Source: Nymphaea colorata (Eukaryota; Streptophyta; Magnoliopsida; Nymphaeales; Nymphaeaceae). Taken from it: a stretch of 64,000 nucleotides of DNA. Positions 49,701 to 62,625 of the stretch are shown here, in pieces. The notes below the pieces were generated by a model. It had not been told where the DNA came from. It searched no databases and saw only the letters and a list, made by a program, of their open reading frames with translations. The translations under genes and the position numbers were made by a program. The number at the start of each line of letters is the position of its first letter. Within the stretch, counting starts at the first letter, position 1. Location of the stretch: positions 372,001 to 436,000 of the forward strand of contig NC_045147.1 in the NCBI RefSeq assembly GCF_008831285.2. Direction: 5' to 3'.

Positions 49701-52700
49701 TATAGTGGGATTTTTGAAAATCTCGTGATATCTATGACATTGACTCAACAGCCTACATTATGTCCTTTGTCCCTTTTTTCTTTCTATTGCTTTCGGCACA
49801 CATTTTTTTTCTTCTATTTTACACAGTTTTTATTGTCTTCATTATTGTATCTAATTTGGCATTAAAATTACATGTGCCTCTGTGTATCACGAAAAGAGAC
49901 CAAATGAAGTTGAGATGAATATGTTGAAGATTTGAACTGCTTCCTTCTTTCAGTAGGTAAGTACTTTAAAGTTTTAATTTAATCTTTCAAGTGCTAGAAA
50001 CTGGAAGTAGAGATTATCAGTTGATGTTTTAGCCTCTAGGAAATTAATCTATTACAAATCAATGATGAGCATCAATGCTAAGTTGCTAACATTATAAATA
50101 CCATTATGTTGTTTTCATACAAAGTGTAACCATATGTTTTCCTTTGATAACGCTTCAACTGGTTTTTGTTAAATTTATTTTGGTATTTCTTTTTGTACTG
50201 CTCATATTTGCCTAATTCCACCTATGCTCACCTAGGCTCCAGGCTCAACCTATAGCCTAGGCTGCGCCTAGGCAATCAATAAGATAGATTAAATTTTAGA
50301 TAAACATAGAAAGATACGTTAGACACACATTCATGAAAGCATAAAGACAGGACAAATTATAGTTTCAACCATTCATCAAACAGAAAAGATGTACACCAAG
50401 GACTTCTCACTGGGAGGCCTAAACAACAGGAGCTAAACAGATTGGCATAGTAAATACCTCTTTTTTCCTGTCCCTTTTCCTCTTCACTTCATGAAATGGA
50501 TCTGAAAACAAATCAAGAAGTTCACTCACGCTGGGTGACATGATAATCACTACTAAAGCAGGAACCATCAACTGCGATTAGAATTGAAAGCAAAAGACAG
50601 GAATGCAACAGCCTAACTAGCATAAAAAAATGTGACAATTATTCGAGAAGACAAATGAAACTTTGAGAAGTAAGAGAAGAGACAAAAAAAAGTCAAAAAC
50701 ATGATAAAAACATTAAGTTTCATTAGTACATGACTATTTGAAGAATTAAAGCACCACCAATAAATAAATACTTATTATTTACAAATATTAAGACAGAAAT
50801 AAAGGGATTAAAATTAACAAAAGCTTTAGATGTTCAAACTGTGTGACTTCAGAAGCCAAAACTACCATTTTGCAGGTTCCAGTACTAGGGCACTAGCATA
50901 GACTCCATCAAACGCGATGTGTCCACAATCACTATTGATTTGGCAACAATTCATCTTGGTATCACTTGTATATCTCACCAATTACTAATACTCATTGCTA
51001 TGTAAGTGAAAGAGGTACTACATAGAATAATACAATATTCAACAAGATTATGCAAAACTTAACTGTAAGAAACTTCAAGTCAGGTAACCTCATCTCAACA
51101 GAACTAGGACCCAAATGCCCATATATGAGAAACATAATTTCTTCAGTAGGTATATCACACATGTAAACCATTTCCTAGCCAATAGCAAAAAAGGTTACAT
51201 CTTGCTTCTGATTTGTATTCCTATTTGTCCTACGAAAGGGATTCTTGCCACTTGAGATCCATCTATACATTATAAAGATTTGAGAATCCTAAAAGGTATG
51301 AAATAAAACTATGTTGTCAAACGCTCAACTAGACTGACCCCCATAGGCTAGTTCTTCTTATGTGAGCTGCCACTTGAAAACACCCAGGCCTATTGTGGTT
51401 GTCTTTTCTCTTATTATTTTTCTTTTTTACTTTTTGTGCAGTTATTCTTCTCATATTTTTGTTGTTTGTTCCATGTCTTATTAAATTGTGTATGTGTGGG
51501 TGCATGCATGTGTACACACATTTGTAGTTACAGTTATAATTGTAATTCATATACTATTCATATACTCAATAACACCCAGAATTAATGTGTGTTCCCTGTT
51601 TAGATAGACATACATTTTCACAAATAAACTGTCTGAGGCTAATTATTGTGGTTATGGATGTCCACGACAATATGTACTATCTTCTTTACACTTTTTTCTT
51701 GTTTATTAGAACTATAATAGATTCATAGAAGACAGTCTTACAACAAGTAATATTAATATGAGAGCTGTGGCTATATTGAGGATCTATGTTCCCTTCTTTT
51801 TCTTAATTAGATTAGTAATTTTAGGTTTTGTTCCAGGATTTTAGCTACAGAAATTAGAATCAGATATTTAGAAATTAGCATTTAGGAAATCGCAAGATTT
51901 TGGACGCTCCATAACATTGAAAAGAATGCATGTTTGCTTTATGTTTTTTATGCTATATAACTTGTAAACTTTAATTGTTCAATGTCAGTAAATCTGATAT
52001 TTCAAGCTTGTACATTTTTAGTTATGTTTCTTAATATGTTATAAAATGTTTAATGTGTGTGATGCTGTGCATTTTAATTGCTTTATTGTTATAAGCTTTT
52101 CATTGTGAAATGCTTCAATTTCGGTTTCCTTTTTCCTTTCATAGGGAGGTATGGGAAGAAGGGAGGAGAGGAGGAAGGGGAAGGGTGGTGCTGCTTAATG
52201 TGCCTAGCCCTGCATTGCCAGTAAGCTCAGGCTGCCTTATCATCACCATGAATATAATCTCACATCAATAAAATTGGCCACCCCTGTCATAAAGGCAACT
52301 TTGCGAAAAAATAATCCTTGAAAGCCCCATCACTGATCACAACCATACACATTTCAAGTTCCATGATCTGCATCTCGTTTCCTATTTTGGTTTTTATCAA
52401 GTTTGCAGCTTTTCCAAGTCTCATTATTTTCATTTCCATTTGGAATGTTAAGCCGAGCTGAATCTGTTACCTGGTTCACCTTATTTTCAAAGTCATTTTA
52501 TAATTCATGCCTTGGTAGTCAAAAAGTTTGCCGCAGCACTTCCCTGGGCAACCCAGACAAAGGGTACTATTTTCTAAAAAATGTACAACTCTACAAATTT
52601 TTGTTCTTTTATCTTCTAAGAAATTAGTTGTTGATTGAGGTAGTGTTTCTTAAAACTCCCATTTTGCATCCTATTCTCCCTTCCCTCTTCTTTCTCCCCT

Positions 52701-54384
52701 CTCTCTTTTTCTGTCAAATAGGCACCACCAAGGCCTTCCTGTGAAGTCTATCACATAGACCTGCCTAATCCTTTTACTTCATAGATTCCTGCTTGATCAG
52801 ACATTTCAAAGACTTGCTGCTTCTGTCTTCCACAATATTCCTCGCTTGTCGGACCAACTCAACAAACCTTAATTTTTAATAATCTACACTAGGTATCTGA
52901 TGTCCTTATTGGTTGGTACATACTGATACTGCTGCCCATTAACCACATAATGCTGATATGCTTAAGAGTTCGAATTAGAGGTTGATGGTGTTTAATTTCA
53001 TAAGTAGAATTGCAGAACATTTTGTAAAATCAAGCATTACTGTGAAATTTTCATGTATGTTAGGTGTACATACCTATCCTTTTGAAAAACTGCGTCATAA
53101 TTTATCTCAAACTCGAATTGCACCTTGTACACAGAAAACAATATATGTTACACAGTTCACAACCCGTTTCTGTTTGTTTCTAGCCAAATATTTTCATGAT
53201 CCAGCCACCTTCTCCTGGACTACTGTCGATAGAATGATATGTTAATATACTTCAGAATTTTGATACCATGGAATTAATTAATAAATAAATATCATGACGA
53301 TTGGACTTGCTCCAACTCAACAGGTCATTTCAGAAAATCATAACGAAGTTTGAGATTCAAATCTTTACAACAAACACATCGGCCATGTCATATTTTTCAG
53401 GTCAAACTTCAAGCCATAGATTACTCATTTCATCCCTAGCATTCCTCACTACATTGAAACTTTCTAATCAAAAAAACTATTTTACAACAGCCTGTAGTGT
53501 TTTTGCCTCTCATGTCTCAACAACCTCAAAGGCCAAAAGCTCCCCAATGTACCACCGGAACAACAATCCACAAACACTGAAGACCAATACTCGCGCTCAC
53601 CAAACACCAATCAAACTGACTCAACTAGCAAAGGCAAAAAGAATATGAATGGCATTGGCTTATTCAAGAGTCAAATTCAATTGCAACGCATGAACCATCT
53701 AGCCAAAGAACGCCCATTTGCAAACAGCATCCATAAGTATCTCTTTTTCACCCCCCGTCTCGCAAATTACGAACAACCAGACACTACAAGGGATGAACTC
53801 GCACAAAGAACTAAGAACAATTTGAGAGTATCGGCACCAATCATCCTCCTCACAGAACATCCTAAAAAGCACCACACACAGTATAAAATTACTCCAAGTT
53901 CCAACACAGCCAAACCCCCCCCCCAAACCCTAGCAGTTCAAACTTACAATCAGCATATCCGACAAGACAAAAACCAACAGACAACAAGAGCAAAGCAAGG
54001 AAAAACTAAAACCTATAAGTTCCCAACTCACAAAGCTCGAAGATGTAGGCCCTGGAAACGATAAAAACGGTCAAACGAAGAAAAGCCCAAAAAACATCAA
54101 GCAGAAGCACTACCAAAGCCCACAAAAGGAAGAAACCGCAAAGAACCAAATGCACAACAAAAGAGGGAAAAGGAGAGAGTAGAAACGGAGAGAGGAGGGT
54201 TCCCACCCAGCGTTAGGAGTTTCTGGGCGGTCTCATTGGGATCCATGTTGGAGTCCTTGAGCATCACGTAGATATCATGATCGGAATGGTTGCCGACGAT
54301 TTCCTTGATGGACTGAATGGTCGTGCGGAGGCGGGCGGGCAGTGTGTGCGTAGCGACGTCCGATTTGGAGACAGAAAGGGACAT
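40758..54384 (-). CDS. GBF-interacting protein 1-like, ten exons
   Basis: GIP1-type proteins are plant nuclear cofactors that bind G-box bZIP factors. Exons on the minus strand: 54207-54384, 50458-50501, 48610-48736, 47483-47615, 45941-46545, 44537-44870, 43154-43415, 42651-42746, 41793-42242, 40758-41084. All junctions are GT-AG and the phases join without a break; they total 2556 bases, 851 residues plus TAG. Exons 1-2 carry the GIP1_N (DUF1296, UBA/CUE-like) domain: TTIQSIKEIVGNHSDHDIYV, NMDPNETAQKLL, then DPFHEVKRKRDRKKE. Exons 3-5 are Ser/Asn/Arg-rich. Exon 6 has a second conserved block (NMEWKPKS, then LRVPEADLTRLTFGSFG). Exons 9-10 are Pro/Gln/Gly/Tyr-rich, ending LNWGNNF. An in-frame upstream ATG at 54495 would add 37 hydrophobic residues; the inner ATG fits the family start. 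Intron 1 is 3.7 kb. Confidence 0.93.
43995..44411. repeat. Tandem duplication, period about 208 bp, in intron 6
   Basis: Two nearly identical copies (43995-44202 and 44203-44411), both running from TTTGTAAAAAAA through CTGATCCAACTCCAGTT(C/A)ACAAGC to TAAATTAACTATTCAA. Only a handful of differences, so recent. Inside an intron of the GIP1-like gene. Confidence 0.95.
47318..47495 (-). repeat. 89-bp tandem duplication covering the exon 4 donor of GIP1-like
   Basis: Copies 47318-47406 and 47407-47495 differ at only a few sites. Each contains the last bases of exon 4 and the donor (minus strand TTCAAAGCAAAG|GTAAAG and TATCAAAGCAAAG|GTAAAG), so two donors lie 89 bases apart in the same intron start. 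Confidence 0.93.
49300..50285. other. Possible inserted element in intron 2 of GIP1-like
   Basis: Both ends are rich in CCTAGG words (ACACCTAGGCCGTCTAG and CACCTAGGCACC on the left; CACCTAGGCTCC and GCGCCTAGGCAATC on the right) with AT-rich DNA between. The pattern suggests an inverted-repeat insertion, but no clean terminus or target duplication was fixed. Confidence 0.3.
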
Positions 54385-54617
54385 CGCCGCCACAAGGGAC
54401 GAAAAGGGTAACGAGACAAAGAGAAGGAAAGCACAGTGTGTCGACGAATGGACGAGGAAGAGAAGACAGGGAAAGGGGAAGATGGAGAAAAGCACAGAAG
54501 AAGGGGAAAGGAAAGAGGTAAAACCCTAATTTTTTTGTTTTTCTGAAAACGCGGAGAGGAGGAAGAGGGGCAGAACAGCGGGAAAGAGACGACCTTTGAA
54601 ATGAGGAGAGAGAAGGA

Positions 54618-54620
<3 letters not shown>

Positions 54621-54648
<28 letters not shown>
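54621..54648 (-). repeat. (GA)n tract in the GIP1-like 5' region
   Basis: Fourteen GA units, CT-repeat on the coding strand, about 240 bases upstream of the ATG. CT-rich leaders and GA boxes (bound by BASIC PENTACYSTEINE proteins) are common in plant promoters; a regulatory role here is inferred. Confidence 0.6.
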
Positions 54649-54649
54649 T

Positions 54650-57596
54650 GGCGACGCTCCAAAACCCCCAAATACGAAGCGAAGGAAGAAAGTAAGAGAG
54701 AGAGAGGGAGAGGGAGTGAAGAAACGGCCGAAAGAAGCGGAGACTTAGTATCGGCGAGGGTTTCCAAAATCTCTCACGTTTTTTACTTTTTTTTCGCCTT
54801 TTCTCTTTTTCTTTTCTTTTTTTCGTTATACTTTTCTCTCGTTTTTGATTGGAGGCTGTCTGTTGCCATGATTATGCAAAAAAATTTCTATTTAGAAACT
54901 ACTTTTTTGTCGCGTTCTAGAAGTAAACCTTATGCTTTAAATATTTCCAGTTTGAGCGAAACTTTTATGCAACTTCATTGATCACGAATTATTTTTCCCT
55001 AGGAAACAAACTTAGGAAAATCGAATACAAAAATGGTAGCTTCTTTTTTTTTTCTTTCTCTTTGGATCTGGGCAGTTTGAATCTGAGAGAGTTGTTTTTT
55101 CATTCTCTTTGAATCTGGACAGTTTGAATTAAGAGTCTTAATTTGGGTAGAGGTTGCTCCAAATCCGAATCCAGATTTATTTTTAATATATGCCAAAAGT
55201 GGTAAAATCGTTGTACTACAACTATTCCATTTACAAAACTATAATGAGAATGATTTTTCTCCAATTTCTTTAGTTCAAAAGCATGAGAATAAGTGCTTAT
55301 AAGAATTAGCATTCTCTTCAAAGTAACAAACTTAAACTTGATCTTTCGCTTGTTCGGTGGCATAAATAAAAATGAATAACTGTTTGAGGGAAAATTTAGG
55401 AACGCTATGTTTTTCTGAATTAGTGCTAAAATTTGGCCTATCTGCCGCAAGCTTCATTTTTTCCTTTTAAGAATAAATGCTCAAATTAAACGTCTCCCTT
55501 ATGATTGGTTGAAAATTTCGTCCAAAGTCCCAAATGTGCCCGGTATTTAGCTGACTGCCCCATGGACTAAGAAAAAACTTCCGATGACCCCCAAATGATT
55601 GCAGAAATTATCAAATAGCATGTGCAGTAGTTTCATGTTTCATGTTATGTCTTAACTATAATAATAGGGACAGGCTGGAAGCTTGTCCCCCTGTTGACAC
55701 GTGGACTATAGGGCCACTGTTTTCAGACATGCATGTCAATAAGGATAGGCAGATGTGTCCCTTTTAATGCCATAACAAGCAAGTCGGCCTTGTTTTAGGA
55801 ATTTTTTGTAATAAAAATTGAATTATGGTTTCAAAAGTTTAACAGTATCGAAATATAATTTTAAATTTTTTTTATGTAACTCAAACTAAAATTTACAATA
55901 TAAGTAAAATTTTGATTTTTTTTAAATACGAAAAAGGTGGGCATGGCCCCAAGATGGGCCCTACCTTTACCTTAATTTGGGTTCTCGCTTTATCTTAATT
56001 TTTTTTTTAATATATTACATATAAATTTAAAAAAAATTTACTTATTTTATATAAAAAAATTTTAAAAAGCAATATTTCTTATAAACTTTAATTCTTTTCT
56101 TGTCATAAAAAATTTCTATCTCAACCTTACATAGCCCCTGCGGGTCCTCTTGCCTCTTTCCTTACTTATTAATATAATAAGAAGACATGTTCTCACTTTT
56201 GTATGAAAGGGTCATTATGGTAATTTAAATTGTGAAATTTTAGATGCTCTACGATTGCCCTTATGTGGCATTGGTCTTTCATTTTGATAATAAGGTATTT
56301 TGGTCATTTCCTGCTCATCCTACATGCTCCCTTGTTAATGACCTGCATTGTAGGTAAAATCGAAATGAATCATATTTTCACTAGCGGTCAGTAGAAAAAT
56401 GATTTGTTAATATTTGTTTCATTTAGTATAAAACAATTTTTTGTTTATTTGCTGAGTAAAAGGGGTCGTTCCCCTATACCAATTTAAGGCTAGTCTTTCA
56501 GTGCTAAACTCTCTACTTTTTCCAATTTAAAAATTAATATTAAAATATCAAAAACATAGTTTCTGATGTGAACGTCATTACTCATTTGTCTTTAATATTA
56601 ATAAAAATAAATTAACCACTTGAAAAGAACATATCATATCGTGCAGTCGTTTTTGGGATTTTCTCGAGACTTTGATGATTCACATGTCTTTCTGACAAAG
56701 TCATGTTGAGTTTCTTTACATTAGCGATCAAGATAGAGGACTTAGAACGAAATTCTCTTGAACGGTGTGCACGGACTCGTACCTTCCCGTTTTGAAAAAT
56801 AATTTGCAAAAACTTTTGTTGCAAATATGAAATATCATTAACTGTACGGTCGGGGCGGTGGACCAACTGAAGACAACTCAAATGGATCGGGTTCGGGTCA
56901 GACACTGGATCACAAAACTTAAACGAGGTCTTTATGAAGGCATGAAAAACCAATTTGCCCGGTTCATTTACAGATCTATTGTGTATGCCAGCGTCGAGCA
57001 ATGACCAAGTTCAGTTCCACGTCAAGTTGCATCTAAAGCTTATATGCAAGCTTAGTTGCTGGATTCGGATCCCATAATAAATGGACATCTGCATTTATAT
57101 CCAATTAATGTGATTGGCTTTGCTGCACTACTAAATTCGATCGACAAATTGCCGTGAGAGTTAATGCTTGGAATATCGATGGTCAAGAAAATGTGAGTTG
57201 GTCGAATTTGATGTGGCCAAAAAAACCAAAATCCCAACACAGTGATCTGACTGCATTGCTTACATCTTGATGAGGACGAAAGCCCGTTTTGGTAAGAGGT
57301 AACATTATGTTCTTCCCGCAAATTGTGACCGAAAATATACAACATTTTGTTTCCAAACTGCCTCTTAGGGTGAAAAGCTTGTTCCGTGTAAGTCAACTTG
57401 GTACATAGAGTGGTGAAAGATGGTTGTTGCGGACAGTCATTGCAAACCCAGGTTTGATCTGAACCCAATTTCTCATAGTTGAACATCTTTGAATTTGGAT
57501 TAGTTCTAAACAAGTAGCTGAAGTTAAGAGCTTCTTTATAAGCCCCTCATTTGGTTTGATAGGCAATTTTGTTTGGAGTTAAGTATACACGTGCAT

Positions 57597-57627
<31 letters not shown>

Positions 57628-60339
57628 CTTTATTTATTTACATTTACATGTGTGTTTATGTTTATATTTAAACTCTTGGTCTCCTTCAACTCAATGATCT
57701 TACTCCAATTCCTTGGATATCGAAAGCTTGTTTATGTCTTCATTAGTGCTATAAATCTCGAATTCTGTATCGTTGCACCAAAAAACTTGATCAACGATGC
57801 ACCATATTGGCCGACATACAAGCATGCATTGACATATAGTTTCGTATTGAGAGTTTCTTAAGTCAGAAAAAAAAAGGGAGAAAAGATAGTTATTTCATTG
57901 TTGATATGGCTTGAATCCTGCCCGTGTCGGTGTCTGTCCAGTATAACATCGTCGCAAAGAGTGCCTGACATGCATTATGGGCCGCCAAATAACGAAGTTG
58001 ATATAGCTTTGCACCTCAGCAAAGATTTCTAATACGATTCACATGCTGGCAACTGGTCTTCTTGTGAAAAAATGACACATCGGGTGCACTTTAATTACTC
58101 TTGAATAGCAGAAAGAGTGTGAATATATGCTACAAGTTTTCTTTTTTAATAATTCCTGACCGTGTTGACATGATCTTTTGGCTCAAAACTTTGGAAACCT
58201 GCTCTTAAATTGCTAGTGCTGCTTTCAGGTGCTGGAGCCAGACATATTTGGCTGAGAGGCACTCACCATATATTTGAAGGGCATTTTAAATATAAATATG
58301 AAAAAAATTGGGGTCCACCAATATGTCAATATTGAAGATTTTATTGGACTGTATGGGCACTTGCCCACACATGTCTACATGTGTCTCCACCCCTGTTTGC
58401 TTCTCAAAATTGCAACAACTTTGAGTGTTATTTAGGAAGATGGGAGAGCATCGTTTTCAGCCCCTCCCTCAGCCCGGGCAGATGTAAATGGGGTACTCTC
58501 CCGTCTTCCCCCTAACAATATAGAAACTTTTGCCTACCAAATTTGTACAATTACATTGCAACAAATATTCCCAGTTCCATGAACATGCATGTCTTCTCAT
58601 CCACTACATGAAGCAAATGGATTCTAAAGTATATTTGTTACTTTTATAGTCGCAAAGCACAAATAAAACTAGACAAGCTTTATTTCTAAAGGTGATCGAG
58701 TCAAGACAAATGTGTTCCTCAAAAGGTGTATAGTGTTGCAATGATAGAACTTTCATTCGTCTCATTATTTCGCATTCAGATAGTAATTGTGTCGGCCATG
58801 GCCCACCCATCATCTCGAAACAAGCCTTCGGCCTCTGCGACTGCAATTGGTATGGTTGCTTTACTTGCCGCGAAAGACTTCCTTGTGCCACACATGGATA
58901 TTATAGTGACTATGATTGGCAACTTCTGCATTATTGCAGAAAAGTTCTTTTGGTTGTGTCATAACATATCGACCATAATGTAGAAATCCCTCTGCTAAGA
59001 GGTCAGCTCGTTAAGAGTAAAATATATTCTAGTTGAATGGCTTATATGTAGCATTAAATAATTAACCACCTACCGACCATTTAATTATGTTTCATTATTC
59101 TATCCAGTGATTTTTGAATCCCTGAATTAATAAGCTTTTTGGTCCATCTATTTTATCATCTAAAGCTGATCTCCCACACCAATTATAATCTTCATATGTA
59201 GAAAAAAGAATTTTAACATACAAAAACATGACTTAAGTTGACCAATTAGGTAAAACAGAAGAGTAAAGGGTGTTTATAAGGTTATAATCATCCAGATCTA
59301 CTCAAATTTACCATTAAGCGGTATAAGCTTTATCATGGCATTGTCCTCATAAATCACACATGCATGGTCAGGGGCGTGAACTCCTTGTAGATCCAGCTAG
59401 CCATCATGTTACCAAATCAATCAGGTTGAAACTAAGCTCACTCTGACCCATTTTTAAAAATTGAATTCATATGACACTCCCATAAGATTCGACATTTGTA
59501 TATTGCTGGGTTTGATTTTCATTGATGAATTCCAGTTAGAATTAATGGACTTGAACTTGGATTCAGAATTGTGAGACCGCAAAACAAATCAATATTAATC
59601 GGATCTGAATACCTTTGCAAATTTGACTAAATGGATTTAAAATAAAATTGGTAATCTAATATATAAGTCCCTCCCACTTGCATCTCTCACCATGGAGTAG
59701 GGCTAATTTGAGATAATACTCAAAAGAATGAAACAATTGTAAGTGCTGGTGTGTGAGGAGTTTCTCTTTATTAAAGAGTAAAATTTGAGGCATGCAAGGT
59801 CTATCAATGTGATCACGGCAATAAAAAAAATGAATCATTTTTAGAACAAATTAAGACACTTATTTTTCTTTTCTAAAACATTTCTATTCATAGTCTAACA
59901 ATATTTTTTATAGATTTAGGGTTCTGATCAATTTTCAAAATCGCAATTTTCATCTTGCATCAGAAATTGAAGAGTACTGGTACACATATTTGTCAATAGG
60001 CATATTGAGTTGAGAACTTGAATTAGTTCTTTTTTTTTAATTAATCCATAGAGCTGCAAGACCAACTTCATATCAATCGATGATCAGTATGATGCTATAC
60101 AAGCCCTCAGGTCCTCATAACTCACAGGCAACTAGCTGATATTCGTAATGAGAAAGTGCATAATTAGAAAGCGTCTTGAGATGAAATGGGCCGGGATGTT
60201 CTACACAAATGTCAATAGTTCATAAGGAAAAGCGTGAGAAAAACAATAATGTTCCTCTTATATTTTTGTAATCACGTCAAAGTTTTTTAAAAGACTAGGC
60301 ACTTTTATCAAAACACAAAACATCATTTTTGGATTCAAA
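54650..60339. other. Intergenic, no gene recognised
   Basis: AT-rich. 54650-54830 is the likely promoter of the GIP1-like gene. 55900-56150 and 58225-58400 contain segments with GGGC and ACCCCTG words similar to dispersed short repeats elsewhere in the window. Frames at 57052-57513 (-), 56612-57001 (-) and 58726-58983 (+) are open but show no family features. CA and TA simple repeats lie at 57595-57625. Confidence 0.4.
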
Positions 60340-61040
60340 TTAGATCCAAAACCCAAGTTCAAATCCAAATCAAGCATTTCAGGCTTATTTGCCCCTCCTT
60401 TTGACAAAAAACTTTCTTTTAAAGGGCGATTTTGATCTTTTTGGTGGGCAATACCCATTTGCCCCTCCTTTTGACAAAAACCTCCTTTTATAGGGCGATT
60501 TGGTCCTTTTGGTAGGCAAGACTCATTTACCCCTCCTTTTGACAAAAAACCTCATTTTAGAGAGCGATTTTAGTCTTTTTGGGTGGACAAAAGTACAACT
60601 CATTTTTTTTTAAAAAAATATTTTTATAAGCCTAATGGCCAATCATACCCATTTTCAAACAATTTCTTTTTCAAAATAATTCAAAATTATGTGAAATTCG
60701 GATGAAAATAAGGTGAAATTCAAAAAAATTCAAATTTTGGGTTTGAACTCCAAAATCTCTATAAATACCCCCCACTTCCCCTCTCTTGGGTAAGAGTGGT
60801 CCTTGGGAGAAACCCTAGAGTATTCTCACTTGAAGACTTAGGGTTTTTCTTGAGCTCTCTCTCTCTCCCTCTTCCTCTTTCTATTTTGTCTTCAACTTGG
60901 AACTAGGTACAACTCTCCAAGGGAGCACCAAAGATCCCTTGAAGGACTCATATTCATCATTTTGGAGCTTCATTCAAGGTGAGTTCAAGTTTATTTCAAG
61001 CATGATTGTTCATTTTCCCTAATTCATTTTCTCATTTAGA
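60340..61040 (+). mobile_element. LTR-like promoter segment with 75-bp repeats
   Basis: Three tandem copies of about 75 bases (60390-60600) each contain CCCCTCCTTTTGACAAAAA, then AGGGCGATTTNGTCNTTTTGGT and GGGCAA. Downstream is CTCTATAAATACCCCCC (TATA at 60760-60767), then a run beginning ACTTCCCCTCTC with AACCCTAGAG and a CT-rich leader. Upstream enhancer-like repeats, a TATA box and a transcribed leader are the layout of a retrotransposon LTR U3/R or a gene promoter. No gag or pol follows, because a transposon begins at 61054. Confidence 0.4.
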
Positions 61041-61689
61041 GGGATGTAATAATCTATGTTACCTGGGTGTGTTTTTTTTGGCCTCGCACCCGCGTCAATG
61101 CGATGCGGGTGCGGGTGCTGGTGTGCTCTGGATGCACACCCAAACTAGTCAAACAAGAATCTGGTGCGGTCAGCCGCACCAAACTAAAATCGTCCTTTTC
61201 AGGTTCGCACTCGACTCGCGTTTGTGAGTGGGTCTAATATTGTCCAATTTTTAGGTTTTTTTTTTATAACAAAGTCGATCCTGTGTTTGCTCTCCCCTTT
61301 GCCGCTGCTTTACCCCTTTGCCCATTTGCCGCTGTTCCTCTCGTCTGCTATCTTCTCTTCCACCGACAGCTTCCTCTCCAGTCTCCATCCGATGATCGGC
61401 GTCCGTGGCATCATCTCCTGCCAGCGGCATCAGGTTTCCTTCTTTTCCTGTGTTTTCCTACCGTCCGGCATTGGTTGTTGTCTCGATTGCTTCTCTTATG
61501 TTTTCCTTCATTTTTCATAAAACCCTACCTCGACTCGACTGCTTCCCTTCTGTTTTCCTGCATTCTTCATAAAACCCCCTTTGTCAAGGGGACCCTCTGT
61601 TTCCATACCTCTTCGTGATTCTTGAAAATTTTTCAAGAAAAATTGAGTCAACCATTATCAATCACAAAATCAAGGTCCCTCATTTTGGT

Positions 61690-62177
61690 AGAGGTATTGA
61701 AGGTGTGCCGGCTACCATGTATGTGGACGGCCTATTCATCTTTGTTAATTTGCTTGGGTTCAAATTAATCAGTCCAAATCGAACTTTTTTGGCTTTGCTT
61801 TGTCAGAACAGAGAATGAGAGCAATTAGTGACCAATTTGGGTGGGTTCAGGGCTCATTTCCCACGCAATATCTAGGCCTCCCACCATCTCTTTTACGTCT
61901 CTCAACAGCTGATTGGGATCGTGTTTTGTTGAAGATGCAAAAACGCCTAAATCAATGGAAATCTCATATGTTGTCATATGCAGGAAAACTTTGTCTCCTA
62001 AAATTTGTGATTGTTGTGCTGCCCTGCTATTGGTTTATGGTCTTGAAGTACTTGATTTCTATAATCAAGAAGCTTGAAGAAATTATGATTAAGTTCTTGT
62101 GGAGAGATTCTGAAGTTAATTGCAGAATGCATTTAGTCCCTGCTCAAGAACTTTTCCTGGTTAACCCAATCCATTAA
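61690..62177 (+). pseudogene. LINE reverse-transcriptase fragment inside the TIR element
   Basis: FADD-like region lost (TMYVDGLFIFVN), then FPTQYLGLPPSLLRLSTADW, LLKMQKRLNQWKSHMLSYAG, LCLLKFVIVVLPCYW and IIKKLEEIMIKFLW. This is the conserved RT thumb/connection segment of plant L1-type LINE ORF2. Stops and a frame change near 61810 show it is dead. Confidence 0.8.
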
Positions 62178-62480
62178 AAATCAGTCTCTTGTCTGGCAAG
62201 GCCTCTTTACTATCAAAAAAGGGTATTCGGCACGATATATGTTGGGAGCTTGGCTCGATTTTGTACTGACTATTGGAATGTTGACTGTTATCTGAATTGT
62301 TTATCGTTTGCAGATCAATTAGAGATGGATCAAGACAACATGCTTACAGTTAAGGAGGCCGCTGACAAATATAATTTGAGTTTCTAATGGAAACTTTGTC
62401 TCTGTTTGTACGTTTTGTATGCTGGTAGTCTGCTTGTTATCTAATCTTGGTTGTTTTCTCATGTGTTGGCAGGACACAAA

Positions 62481-62625
62481 AACTAATATTACTGCTTGCA
62501 AGTTAACTGTTGGTTGTTTTTGAACACTAATATTACTGCTTGCAAGTTAACTGTTGGTTGTTTTTTTTGTTCAATTGTTCTAATATTACTGCTTACAAGT
62601 TAATTTTGTGGTTGATAGACAATTT
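62481..62625 (+). repeat. Threefold repeat of about 44-53 bp
   Basis: CTAATATTACTGCTT(G/A)CAAGTTAA followed by TGTTGGTTGTTTTT starts near 62482, 62526 and 62579. Lies in the right half of the TIR element, so may be a subterminal repeat of that family. Confidence 0.85.

Noticed and set aside
53301-54064. Plus-strand frames of 115 and 139 codons upstream of GIP1-like exon 1
   Set aside because: They lie antisense within intron 1 with low-complexity composition and no family motif.
57052-57513. 153-codon minus frame
   Set aside because: Open by chance or an old fragment; no recognisable motif or splice pattern, so not called as a gene.
60258-60545. 95-codon frame with repeated KGG/LPKxPNRP motifs
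   Set aside because: It follows the 75-bp tandem DNA repeat in an LTR-like promoter; the protein repeat is a by-product.
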